The translations under genes were made by a program, and so were the position numbers. Positions 48,861 to 59,545 of a stretch of 64,000 nt of DNA are shown one piece after another. Location: positions 114,661 to 178,660 of the forward strand of contig NMRB01000916.1 in assembly GCA_002633025.1 (NCBI GenBank), given 5' to 3'. The notes beneath the pieces were generated by a model. It searched no databases. It saw nothing but the letters and a program-made list of their open reading frames with translations, and had not been told where the DNA came from. Source of the stretch: Notospermus geniculatus. Lineage: Eukaryota > Nemertea > Pilidiophora > Heteronemertea > Lineidae. How positions within the stretch are numbered: position 1 is the first letter of the stretch; the number at the start of each line of letters is the position of its first letter.

Positions 48861-48899
48861 GTGGGGCTTCCCAACGCCTAGCTCCCGCTGCCCCCACTG
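48861..48899 (+). other. 5' UTR part of the acyltransferase exon
   Basis: A pyrimidine-rich acceptor (cttctacttgcag) ends at 48860, so an upstream non-coding exon is likely; its position is unknown. Confidence 0.5.
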
Positions 48900-50669
48900 A
48901 TGGCCGACCACTCGCAAGAGGAAAGCCATGCTGGTTCATGGGCTCAGAAGTGCAGTAGTCCGAAGGCGAGCGAGTCTCACGTTAGCGTTCAGAGTGAGTA
49001 CATGACATGCGACAGCGTTCAATCTTCGGAATATCCCGCGGAGAATCTCAATCAGAAGCCGCCTGATCGCATTAACAGCATCGAGAGAAAACCAGACGAT
49101 AATTTTACAACCAATACAAGTACAATCGACAACATGAAGAAAGACAGGGACGCCATTTACATCAACATGGAGAAGCAGCCGCTTCACTTTCCAAGCGCCC
49201 CCTATAAACGTTTGGAGCATCCGGCGGACAAGAGTCTTTTGGCTTCTTTTTTCCTGAGCATAATATTTTTGATATTTGCCTTAGCATTGTTTTGCCCTGT
49301 GATGGGCCTAGTGTGTTTTTTAGTTCCCGTTTCTGTCATTTTGAGGCGCTGCATTGACTGTTGTTGTTGTTGCTGTGGAGGGAATGTGTGGACCTGTTCC
49401 TGTTGTTGCTCGGATATAGTGTCGAATCAGGATGCATATTGGCTTCACGATACACCGTTTAATAAAATGGTCGTTCAGACCTTGTTGACTTTGGAAAATG
49501 GATTATCAATCGGTAGGATTAAAGATTTGGTTAATGCAAGATTAGTTTGTGCAGAAAATAAACATGGGAAAAAGATCTACCCGAGATTTACGAGAAAGAT
49601 AATTCCACTGAAGACAGGATATGCTTGGGTCAACGACGATAACTTCTCAATCAACAATCACGTGATTCCTGTCCCGCAGACGATAACGACGAAAGAAGAC
49701 CTCGAGGATTACATATCGGATTTAGCAGGAGTGTCCCTAAATATCGAAATGCCATTGTGGGAAATACACGTTTTAAGCAACTTTGGCCCCGACCAGGATA
49801 CCGTGCTTATACTTCGAATGCATCCTTGCTTATCGGATGGAATATCGATGGTGCACATTTTGATGAAATCTATAGCAGACGACAGCTCGCCGAGCTGCAG
49901 CACAAAATCGAATTTCGCTAGTCGGATTTTATTTTTCAACATAGTTCGGGCAATTATTGTCGGACCGATAGTTTTTGTTCACAAGTGGATATTTACGCGA
50001 CGTGACTACAATTTATTCCACGGGCCACCGTTATCCAATCAAAAACGTGTCGTCTGGTCCGATGCCTACAGCATGGAGTCCCTCACACGCATCAAGCAAG
50101 TCACGCGGAGCACCATCAATGATGTCTTATTGTCCGTGTGCACGGGATGTATACGTCACTACCAGCAAGCTCTAGGGGTCGAAAATCCTTTTGATATGCT
50201 AGCAACTATGCCTGTGGACCTGCGCTCCGAAGGATTCACCAAAATACGCATGGGGAATGGGTTCACTATGTTAGATGTACCCTTGCCTACCAATACCGAA
50301 GGAGCTATACCGAGGTTGTGGGAATTTCGCCATCGAATGGAAGAAGTGAAAAATTCTGCTGATCCACCGATTGTGTATGGCCTCACTTCAATTCTCTTGT
50401 ACATATTTCCAGAATGCCTGGCCCATAGGATTCTGAGCGCCATTTATAACCACAGTACCTGTGTCATAAGTAATTTGATGGGACCAACTCTTGAGCAGAC
50501 GTTTGCCTCGCGTCGGATTAAGGACATTATCTACTGGATGCCCCCGCGGGACGAGGTTGCGCTCTCCATTTCATTCATAACGTATGGAAGCCAAGTGCGC
50601 ATGGCAGTATTATGTGACCAAAACCTGGTGCCTAAGCCTGAAATCATGACTAAGGAATTCGTAGCACAG
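48900..50669 (+). CDS. WS/DGAT-type O-acyltransferase homologue (main coding exon)
   Basis: Family members transfer fatty acyl-CoA to long-chain alcohols or diacylglycerol (wax ester or triacylglycerol synthesis), usually at membranes. The start at 48900 lies 39 nt inside an exon whose acceptor (ctacttgcag) ends at 48860. Residues 1-110 are polar; 111-148 form a hydrophobic hairpin; 151-170 are Cys-rich with six Cys in a row. The acyltransferase domain runs from about 175 to 590: PLWEIH at 285-290, HPCLSDG at 308-314, STINDVLLSV, VDLRSEG and ISNLMGP are family landmarks. The usual HHxxxDG lacks its second, catalytic His (Pro309 instead), so activity is doubtful. A strong donor (CAG|gtaagc) after 50669 falls at phase 0 at residue 590. 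Without splicing the frame would continue to a stop at 50892-50894 with an unrelated-looking tail. Confidence 0.85.
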
Positions 50670-51066
50670 GTAAGCACGTTTTACGGTGGTTTTTGCTCTT
50701 TGTACATCGCACCAGAGGAAAATTCTCAAAACGGCACAGCAGGCGCACATCGGGTTCCTGCATGTACCCCGAGCCTCGTTTTCAAATATATTGTACGCAG
50801 AACAAGTTGGAACGTTTGTCACCTCACTCGCCTTTCAAGGTACCTCACCAACGAATTTGAATACCCTGTTTCAACCAAACATGGCCTGGTCTGATGTGAG
50901 CGTCTTTCGTTGTCCATCAATTATTACACACCCTCAACAAAGAATCTGTGCGGGAGTGGTTCTTTCCAAAGTAATAGCCGGATATGCGCATAAGTTAACC
51001 GGACAACATGAATTTTCGATATGGTCTATGAATAAAAATCACGCTGAGGCTGGTGAAGCGTCGTAA
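50670..51066 (+). other. putative intron / alternative read-through tail of the acyltransferase
   Basis: Follows the gtaagc donor. The frame stays open to 50894 but loses family resemblance. I cannot place the next exon; it may lie beyond the SINE. Confidence 0.4.
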
Positions 51067-51345
51067 GGCCTGGGCTTGTGAGGTGCGATAATAGCCAAAT
51101 TAATGTCGCATCTGCGAAGCAAGCGGCAGGTCCTGGGTTCGAATCCAACCTGGGCCATATGTGATTGATCATCCCCGGCTATTTATGTGCATTGGGCATT
51201 AAGCCGCGGTTGCCCTTCACAAGGGCAGGTAAAAGACCCCATCCACGTGAGGAACATGAGAAGCTTGAGATGGCTTCTTCCATAGGCCTACTTGGGACAA
51301 TAATGCTTTGGCTTCGGCTCTAATGGAAAAGTGCAATGCAGATGC
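51067..51345 (+). mobile_element. tRNA-headed SINE, copy 2
   Basis: B-box gggttcgaatccaacc, then the same body as copy 1: gggcaggtaaaagacccc, gaggaacatgagaagcttga, aataatgctttggcttcgg. The A-box is decayed. Confidence 0.75.
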
Positions 51346-52140
51346 ATCCAGACCAGACCAGATGCGTCCAGACCAGATGCAATGCATCCAGACCTGACTG
51401 GCATGACTGGTAAGCTCAACAATATCCTCGAAACAGAAATTAAGGATTGAACCCTAACCACAACCAGACACGTCCATCTCGTTCTTAGTGACGTTGCCAT
51501 GGCATCGACACTGGAATGGGTTTCTGTTGCATGGTGACACACGTTCTTCCATTATTTTGGATTAAATTCTTTCCGTATTGCTTCGATATATTGAGAACGA
51601 TTGCAGGGCGAGCCAATAAAAATGTCATTAGGACACTTTGGGAATCAATAAAACTGTTATTCTTAGGATGGGACGTTATTGCACCGTTCTGCTGGCGTCA
51701 TCGACAGACGATTCCAGGCTTGGCTCCGTTAGACTTTCGAAAGTGGAGGGTTTTTCCCGTGGTTCCACCGTAAGAGCTCACCTGGTCGGTGGTGCAGCGT
51801 CCGTCGTCCGTTGTCTTCCGTCGTCGTCGTCCGTAGCAGGGCACGTTTCGTACATGTACATGTAACCGCTGGGGCTATTGACCTGAAATTTGTACATGTG
51901 CACCCTTAGGTCAGATGACCTGTGACACCAGTTTCGGTCCGATTCGATTTTTCGCTTGGCCACTGGATGGCCAAAACCGAAAACACACTGGATCATCTCC
52001 AAATTTTTATCATATTTTAGCTCTATTCACATATTGCACTTCAAATATGGCCGCCGGTCGTCCATCTTGAAAAATTTACTTTGGCTCGTACCACTTGACT
52101 ACCACAAAGAAAGTTCTAACCCGGTATGATGTCTCCCTTG
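51346..52140. other. no gene recognised
   Basis: CCAGAC-rich short repeats at 51346-51400, a cgtcgtcgtc patch near 51800-51840, and a dispersed-repeat-like stretch with ccgattcgatttttcgcttg. Confidence 0.4.
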
Positions 52141-52270
52141 GGCCCCGATTACATAGAAGTATACGGTATACGAAAACGCCGGTTAACAAAGGCTTTAAAT
52201 GGATTCACGACCGCGAAGCCATTGTTAACCGGCGTTTTTGTATGCCGTATACTTCTATGTAATCGGGGCC
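52141..52270. mobile_element. GGCCCC-ended foldback MITE, 130 bp
   Basis: Arms GGCCCCGATTACATAGAAGT continuing to ccggttaac are near-perfect inverses; TTG is duplicated at 52138-52140 and 52271-52273. Confidence 0.9.
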
Positions 52271-52394
52271 TTGTTGTTCGTTCTTCTGGTATATTCGCCC
52301 AGGTGAGCACAATGTCCATTGACCATTTCCTTCATCATCATTACATTGACATGTAACAGGGCGTCATAACCCTGTTGGGTTTTTCCGGAGGTAT

Positions 52395-52612
52395 GAAGTC
52401 GAAAACGGCTACAGTCCACATGCGTGGGGTCTTTTACTTGCCTGGCATAGACACTCAGATACAAGGGGACCTCAGACTTTCGTCCCATCTGACAGACCCG
52501 CAGTATTTCACACTGCTGATGTTGTTTATGGCTTCCGCCCGGAGCCGAACTCGCGCCGACCCACTGCACAGTTGGCAGTCAAGCGCGCGAACCACTCGAC
52601 CACCGGGCAAGG
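52395..52612 (-). mobile_element. tRNA-headed SINE, copy 3 (different head, same core)
   Basis: On the minus strand a head ggtggtcgagtggttcgcgc with a B-box gcgagttcggctcc is followed by ggcaagtaaaagacccca, the core shared with copies 1 and 2. Confidence 0.7.
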
Positions 52613-53280
52613 CTTGACGTTCCTGCGGTCCTGCTTGTTACATTTCTCGAACCAACGAATCAGCCGAGTCTCTTTCGAGCTTGCACCCAATGAACACGTA
52701 CATTACATACATCAAAGAAATGTACGACTATGATTATATCAATCCGTCAAGAATATCAATTTCATTCGAATGTATTGAACCTGGAGGCTGTTATAGGATA
52801 ACATGGTTTTGCTTTATTGCCCGATGAAAATTGACGGTAGTTTTCAGGCTTCGGCTGAGTGATGTTTTGACGTTTTGGAAGGTTAGAAATCTGTCATCCA
52901 TCATACATGTAAGTTTAGAGGTGTTTACTTGATGGATTGTCAGGGAAGGAATGATGCCGATGAAGTTGTATACATTTTGTACATAGGGGATTGAGTTTTA
53001 TAATTGTATTGGTAATTGGGTGCTCTTTATAATTGTATTGGTAATTGGGTGCTCCACGGTATGTTCCAGAAAGAACTGAGAATTGCAATAGGACAAAACT
53101 ATCAGTAGTTGGCTCTTCGATGGTTAACGGGTTACTTCACTGGTGAAGCACCGTGTTCAAAGTCCTTGTAATTAACATTTTATAACTGGAAAATACGACC
53201 ACTCAACTGCAGCTGTTTGCCCTAATTCGGCATGACATAAGCCGATTTCCAGTTAAACGATCCAGGGAGTCAGTATCGAT
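52613..53280. other. no gene recognised
   Basis: A 29-bp direct repeat (tttataattgtattggtaat then tgggtgctc) occurs at about 52999 and 53028. Nothing coding. Confidence 0.5.
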
Positions 53281-53282
53281 TA

Positions 53283-53433
53283 GGGAGGTTTAGAAATCTA
53301 AAGATGAACGTAAACGTTAACGACAACGTTATTTTTGTACCGAAAATGCAATATAAAATCTGGTTAGTGTGTAGTATGAAAAATAACGTTGTCGTAAAGT
53401 TTACACGTCTATCGTTTGTTTTCTAAACCTCCC
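53283..53433. mobile_element. TA-flanked GGGAGGTTTAGAAA foldback MITE
   Basis: Ends ggtttagaaa / tttctaaacc with GGGAG/CTCCC-type tips and TA at 53281-53282 and 53434-53435. Internal aacgttaacgacaacgttat is inverted. Confidence 0.8.
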
Positions 53434-53499
53434 TATTGCTGGAGAAAACTGGAGCGTGACGCTGCCCAGTCATGTTGGGATATAACGTGACCGGTAGTC

Positions 53500-54758
53500 C
53501 GAGCAGGCTCGGAGATGACACGTCTCCACGGCATTCCACCACTCACCCTCGCTAAGTAAAGGAATTATCTCCAACTCCACATCCGAGAGAGCAATTTGTT
53601 GTTTGATTGTTTTCTGATTACTAGCTGCATCATGGGAGAAGGAAAGGTCAAGAGGATCTAATTAGCGCGGAGAAGTCATCTCGGAATATCCCTGCCTGAT
53701 AACCTTTCATTATTACTGAACTTCTCCGCGAAATGCACACCGGTGCCTCGAGGAGGCAGATTTCTCCACGGAGCCTGGCAGGTTGGTGAATTGATTTGCG
53801 TAAGGTAATTATTCTGAGTGCACGCCCACAGGCGACAGAATTTTTCGCGGAGACATTCGGCTTGGCAGTTGTTTCGTGAAGATTCTCACAGGTCGTCTAT
53901 CGCTATCTGGTGAAATTGCATCGCCTCGAGAAATGAAGCTCAGAATTTTAGCCCCCAGCTTCTCCCAGTACATTTCCTTTTTGGAAACATCTTTCGTAAG
54001 ACTGATCAAACAGAACTGATTCGACGTAGATCTGCGCATGCTCAGCTATTTCACATGGGCTGCAGAACACTCTCATTTCCATCTTCTTCCGTTCCGCATT
54101 TTATGATGGCTCCACCACTGTGTCGGAAGAANCGAGCAGGCTCGGAGATGACACGTCTCCACGGCATTCCACCACTCACCCTCGCTAAGTAAAGGAATTA
54201 TCTCCAACTCCACATCCGAGAGAGCAATTTGTTGTTTGATTGTTTTCTGATTACTAGCTGCATCATGGGAGAAGGAAAGGTCAAGAGGATCTAATTAGCG
54301 CGGAGAAGTCATCTCGGAATATCCCTGCCTGATAACCTTTCATTATTACTGAACTTCTCCGCGAAATGCACACCGGTGCCTCGAGGAGGCAGATTTCTCC
54401 ACGGAGCCTGGCAGGTTGGTGAATTGATTTGCGTAAGGTAATTATTCTGAGTGCACGCCCACAGGCGACAGAATTTTTCGCGGAGACATTCGGCTTGGCA
54501 GTTGTTTCGTGAAGATTCTCACAGGTCGTCTATCGCTATCTGGTGAAATTGCATCGCCTCGAGAAATGAAGCTCAGAATTTTAGCCCCCAGCTTCTCCCA
54601 GTACATTTCCTTTTTGGAAACGTCTTTCGTAAGACTGATCAAACAGAACTGATTCGACGTCGATCTGCGCATGCTCAGTTATTTCATATGGGCTGCAGAA
54701 CACTCTCATTCCCGTCGTCTTCCGTTCCGCATTTTATGATGGCTCCACCGGAAGAATG
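53500..54758. repeat. 633-bp direct duplication split by an N
   Basis: 53500-54131 and 54133-54758 are almost identical, differing mainly near the right end. An N at 54132 marks a contig join, so this may be two haplotypes placed in tandem. The paired 76-codon minus frames are copies of each other and lack support. Confidence 0.9.
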
Positions 54759-54839
54759 GAGACTAGGTGGCGCCGTGAGGCGTTTGGCAACACACAGACA
54801 ACCTCGTCCCAATCTTTCTTTTCGCTCCCTATAGTCCAG

Positions 54840-54946
54840 GGCCCATGTTCCCGAAGCCTTCGTTAGGTTAACGATGTCGTTAAAACTGGTAAAATGCATA
54901 GCGTAACGACATCGTTAACCTTACGACGGCTTCGGGAACATGGGTC
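54840..54946. mobile_element. GGCCC-ended foldback MITE, 107 bp
   Basis: Ends GGCCCATGTTCCCGAAGCC and inverse GGCTTCGGGAACATGGGTC, CAG duplicated at 54837-54839 and 54947-54949. Confidence 0.9.
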
Positions 54947-55074
54947 CAGGTCAGTAGAGTGAGCGACTTCTAAGCTGGAGCAAACTGGGGACGAGCTTGA
55001 TAAAGAGTGTGTGACTTTTCCGATTTATTTACATCAAAAATAGGCCCTTTCTTATCACATTTGTTTACATGTAT

Positions 55075-55334
55075 AAGGGAGTAATAAATAAAAGTGGAAA
55101 TAAGAAGTGGGAAATTTTGCATTTTTGTGCAAATTTTTCAATTTCTCAAATTGGGGTGCAATTTTTTCTCATTTTGAGAAATGTCGCCCGAAAAATCCAA
55201 CAAAATGTCATGTCATTTTGAGAAAATTTCTCAAAATGGGAAAAAATTCTATCCCAATTTGAGAAATTGAAAAATTCGCACAAAAGTGCCAAAATTCCAA
55301 CTTCGTATTTTCCACTTTTATTTTTTTCTCCCTT
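55075..55334. mobile_element. AAGGGAG-ended foldback MITE, 260 bp
   Basis: Arms share aaaagtggaaat, tttctcaaattgggg and ttctcattttgagaaa; GTAT flanks both ends (55071-55074, 55335-55338). Confidence 0.8.
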
Positions 55335-55338
55335 GTAT

Positions 55339-56475
55339 ATGATAAGATACGAGCCTGTTAGAGATCACAGCAATGCTAATAATAACATTTAGCGTATTAG
55401 AAAAAACAACGAAAGACACCTTTCTACATATTCAACAGCTTCTTTACGCCGAAGTCAAGTCTAACATCCTCGTCCTCATCCTCGAAATGGAAATGGTTTG
55501 TTTGGAAATAGCTTGGCGGAAAATCGCCAAGCATTTTCCGTTCCACACGCTGGCCGGAGGAAGTATGATACTTCGTTTTCTCAAACACCAACACGGAATT
55601 ACCTCCGACATCATTATTCATCGCACGACATCAGTAACAGTGCACATCTTCCTTAAGTAGCTGCAGCCTGGCGGTGCTACAAATTGATTTATGTTGAACA
55701 CTAATATCCCCCAAGTACACAACCGTGGGGAGTGTGATTTGTCTATGGTAATAGGGTCGGCATGATCGTTGTTTTATGGTTATTTATCACGATTATTGGC
55801 ATTTGATTAAAATCTACCGCAGGTTTTATTCCCCGTTCGGGCTATAAAATCTATTTGGTGATCAACTAACTTAAGTGTCATAGAAGCTTTTTGGTCTAAA
55901 TTTGAAGAAAGCATGTTTGCTGACTTGATCCTGTCACGTCTTACCACTTATCAGTTCGCTGGTGAAGGTATCACCAATTTAATCACACAGTTAATGACTC
56001 GACGTGACACCAAGTTAACTGTTGGTGGCCGCATCACCAATTATCGTCAGTTTACTGTTGGTGATTTGATAAATTCAGTTGATTTAATAAATTCAGTTGA
56101 AGGACACGTCATGGTACTGATAACACAATGGAGATACGACGCGATTTAATAACACCAGTTAACTGACCATGATGGGCCCTCCATCGATCTGATGATGGCA
56201 TTTATTAGCTGACAGACATGTCACTAATTTGATGGCATCGGTTGGCCAATGGATGTGTCATCCGTGACTCCACTCCGCATGGACATCCGTGCATCTACTT
56301 TTCTGTTAGGTCCCCATATACAGCATGTACAGATAAATTTTATCTATCTCTCGAGGATGAAAAAATCATCATCTACTAAGCTTCTTTTCGAAAATATCAT
56401 TATCTTTTATGCAGTGTACGATGTTTGGAAAATCGTATCAGCGCCAAGTCGGCAACTCCTATACTTTATACGTTT
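55339..56475. other. no firm gene; possible upstream introns of the coiled-coil gene
   Basis: Overlapping frames at 55373-55660 on both strands are unassigned. A TCACCAATT/GATTTAATAAATTCAGTT-type low-complexity patch lies at 55960-56105. Confidence 0.35.
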
Positions 56476-56478
56476 GGA

Positions 56479-56690
56479 NGCACTGATCCTAACTTATTCA
56501 CGATGCCCCATTGGACTTGTCCATTGACTGGCACTGATCCTAACTTATTCACAGAGCCTCCGTGTGACTTGTCCATTGACTGGCACTGATCCTAACTTAT
56601 TCACAGAGCCTCCGTGTGACTTGTCCATTGACTGGCACTGATCCTAACTTATTCACAGAGCCTCCGTGGGACCTGTCCTTTGACTGGTAC
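56479..56690. repeat. 52-bp tandem repeat, about four units
   Basis: gcactgatcctaacttattc recurs at 56531, 56583 and 56635 with cacagagcctccgtgtgact between; the first unit is partial and follows an N at 56479. Confidence 0.9.
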
Positions 56691-56784
56691 ATGATCCTGA
56701 TTCTGTGCTGTTGGGCGTACGGACGTGCATGTCCAACATTTGGAAGCTTTTAAGAAAAAGTCCCTAACAAGTGTCATTTTTCAG

Positions 56785-56982
56785 CTGCAAAAGAAGATGC
56801 AAAGTGTGCAACAGCAACTGCAGGAACTGAAAGCCGATGTTGATTCAGAGGAGGAATCCTATGAGGCAGACGAACACGCACTGGCGGAGAAGATTGAACA
56901 ACTCAGGGATGAATTCCGGGACCTTCTGATTGAGATGAGGCGACGACGGGCGCACGACAACGCCAACATTCTCTCAGACGAT
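56785..56982 (+). CDS. coiled-coil exon
   Basis: Acceptor catttttcag and donor GAT|gtaagc; 198 nt, open in phase 0. Confidence 0.75.
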
Positions 56983-58540
56983 GTAAGCAACATACATTCT
57001 ACATTCTATGGAAACTGCACCATTTCTTGGCGTATTGCGTGGGTCAGACAGGATTAGCCTATTCAAATCTCTAAAGGGCCGTTACCACCTAGCGTTTCCC
57101 ACACGCGGTTGCGGTGAGCGGTGCAGCTTTCACAGGGTTTGGAGTATCTTTCAGTGGTTCAGCAAAAATATTTCGCGTCTTTATCCCAGTGCTTGTGAAA
57201 ACGCACCTCTCACCGCAAAAGGCGGGGGAAACTGCTGCGGAAACGAGCCTCTACAGAGGCCCACGAAGTACCCGTACTACATGTGTTAAAAGCGATGATA
57301 TTTCGCGTTGTATCATCTCCAATAGATGTGTTTACAGGGCTTGATTCTTATTCAACGCTACCGCCGCCTCGTACGTTGACATAAAACAAATATCCATTGT
57401 GGACCGACACTTGAGGTAGATATATTACCGGAAATTAAGTCTGAACCCTTCTTGGGCTCGGCGCCGATGAGACTCCGTTTTTCTCTTTATGTAAATTTCT
57501 TTACCAAACCGGCAGCCTTCCATGTATTAGCAATAAATTTTGCAGGAGGAGAACGATGACGGAGAACTACGTCGCGCGTCTATGCGAAGGCGCACCCTAT
57601 CGACGGCTTCTCGAAGAATCTCCATCGTGTCGCATACGTCAATAACAAGACCGCTGACTACGTCATCCATGTCGTCTGGAGGCCAACCAACCAGGCAGTC
57701 ATCCCAAGCATCGCATGGTGGGACGCCGCCCTCTTCTCCAATGTCGGTAAGTATTAGACGGATGAAAGACTAGAGGGTCGAATTCTGGGGTATGGTAAGG
57801 TTCCAAACACGTCAACCAAAACGTCAATAGTTCGCAATAGCCATCTAGCGGTACGATTTTTAATCATGTAGCTCTCCTGTCAAAAACGGTGGTGTATTCC
57901 GACCCAAGACCGACTGGGAAACTTTTTGTCGTAAGTGGTGAAATGTTCACCGGCCACTGGCAGTGGGGTGGTCCAGGATGACATCAAAACCTGGACCTAG
58001 AACATTCCTTTAAAATTTCGGTAGCGTATGACCACTGGAATTAACCTTAATGCATGTACATGTATACTAACTAAGTAACGTTAACCTTTTATGCACCTTC
58101 AAATAGTAGCGAGTTTTAGATGGCCAACGATATACGTAACGCAAACGTCACAACCTTGATGCTGAAATAAACGAGATTGAGATCTGTGTTTGACGTCGTT
58201 GGTGTTTCGTTGGTGGCCTATAACTCGCATCATTATTACTTGCCTGATGCACCAGTCCTAACACCTAATCCCTTAACCTTAACGTCACCAGGCCAGCTAC
58301 ATCGCCAAACACACAATCGAGGAACCGGAAAGGGAACCAGAATCATCACCAACCTCGGACCAAGGTAAACACCTGGTCACACACGAACAGGTCACGGTGC
58401 AAGGCGTATCCGGCCGCGTGGAGGACTCGTATTCACCGCCGGTTGAACGTAAAACAGCGACGGTGGTCAGGATAGAGACGGCGCCTGGGTATCATGAACC
58501 AAAAGCCAATGACAAACCGCCACCTACCGAGAACTCATGA
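56785..58540 (+). CDS. 3' part of a coiled-coil protein with a Ser/Arg-rich tail
   Basis: Three phase-0 exons (56785-56982, 57546-57746, 58292-58540) join in frame to TGA at 58538, giving 66 + 67 + 82 residues. The first is a heptad-rich acidic coiled coil (QKKMQSVQQQLQELKADVD, LAEKIEQLRDEFRDLLIEM). The second is basic and Ser/Thr-rich (RRASMRRRTLSTASRRIS), resembling basophilic-kinase sites, then TPPSSP. The third is acidic then Pro-rich and ends PPPTENS. Upstream exons are not visible, so the protein is incomplete at its N-terminus. I do not recognise the family; a cytoskeletal or scaffold role, or an ion-channel tail, are possible but unsupported. Confidence 0.7.
57546..57746 (+). CDS. Ser/Arg-rich exon
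   Basis: Acceptor aattttgcag, donor TCG|gtaagtatt; 201 nt, phase 0. The intron before it contains a copy of the repeat seen in the Ig array (57075-57250). Confidence 0.75.
58292..58540 (+). CDS. terminal exon with stop
   Basis: Acceptor cttaacgtcaccag; 249 nt in phase 0 to TGA. A gtaaac at 58366 could act as a donor instead, but the frame stays open to the stop. Confidence 0.65.
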   Translation, partial: ASYIAKHTIEEPEREPESSPTSDQGKHLVTHEQVTVQGVSGRVEDSYSPPVERKTATVVRIETAPGYHEPKANDKPPPTENS

Positions 58541-58735
58541 CATTCGGCGGAGCGTACAGAGGATTACAAAGAAATATTCGTTTAAAGTTTTCTTTACTTT
58601 TTCATTATAAGATCATGTACAATGTTAAAATTATTATCTATTTTCATTATGAATATGAGTAATGTTCTAGTCATTTGTATAAACATTCCGAAGTTGAAAA
58701 CGATGTATGGTGTCCTCGCATTTACCGTACACACA

Positions 58736-58996
58736 GGGAGTTTTCGCAAAGCCCCCGAAACGCCAACGCGAACGCCAAACCCATTGTTCGACGCCACGAA
58801 GAGAGCACCGGACAAAAGAGCAGACGTTCGCATTGGCGTTTGGGGGGATTTGCGAAAACTCTATAAGGGAGTTTTCGCAAAGCCCCCGAAACGCCAACCG
58901 AACGCCAAACCCATTGTTCAATGCCACGAAGAGAGCACCGAACAAAAGGATAGACGTTCGCGTTGGCGTTTCGGGGGATTTGCGAAAACTCTATAA
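58736..58996. mobile_element. two tandem foldback units of ~131 bp
   Basis: Each unit starts gggagttttcgcaaagcccc and ends with the inverse ggatttgcgaaaactct; copies begin at 58736 and 58867 and differ at scattered sites. They lie about 200 bp past the stop of the coiled-coil gene, possibly in its 3' UTR. Confidence 0.85.
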
Positions 58997-59426
58997 TAAT
59001 TCAGCTGTTTCCACGCCCACGTGTACAGTACTGGTCAAATGTAACATCCCTGACTGGGCTTTGAATTAATGGTGTTAAGTATGCATCGTGTATTTTTCAC
59101 GAGCCACTTTTTTGCATAATTTAACAATAACCACTGTCGGTGGTGGACAGCCCACGTCTAGTATATACTGCCAAATTGCACTCCCTGTGTAGTTAGGCGT
59201 ATGTATTTCGTCGGAAGTAGTTTTCATGACATCAAGATATTTGTTCAAATCTGGTACACAAAAGAAAGGCACACCACTTCAGCTATCCTTCTGCATCATA
59301 AAACACGCTTGCATTTCTTTCATGTCCTCGTGTACGCTCTCGATGTAAGAAACCCACTTTAAAATGTGGTATCTTCTGAACGTGAATTCTTTCAATTGAC
59401 AAGGGCTGGGTTGCACAAAACTCAAG

Positions 59427-59545
59427 GGGCCGTATTTTAGAACGTTCCTTAACATTAAGGTCTACCTTAAATCTATTGTTCTCGATGGTTTTACAATAGA
59501 CTTAAGGTCGACCTTAACGTTAAGGAACGTTCTAAACTACGATCC
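59427..59545. mobile_element. foldback MITE with CGTATTTTAGAACGTTCC ends
   Basis: Arms ttagaacgttccttaac / gttaaggaacgttctaaa enclose further inverted ttaaggt.gaccttaa. The left tip GGGGCCGTAT is like the GGCC family; the right tip is decayed. Confidence 0.75.

Noticed and set aside
53809-54672. Two identical 76-codon minus frames as a duplicated gene
   Set aside because: They are the same frame in a 633-bp duplication that may be an assembly artefact; no motif.
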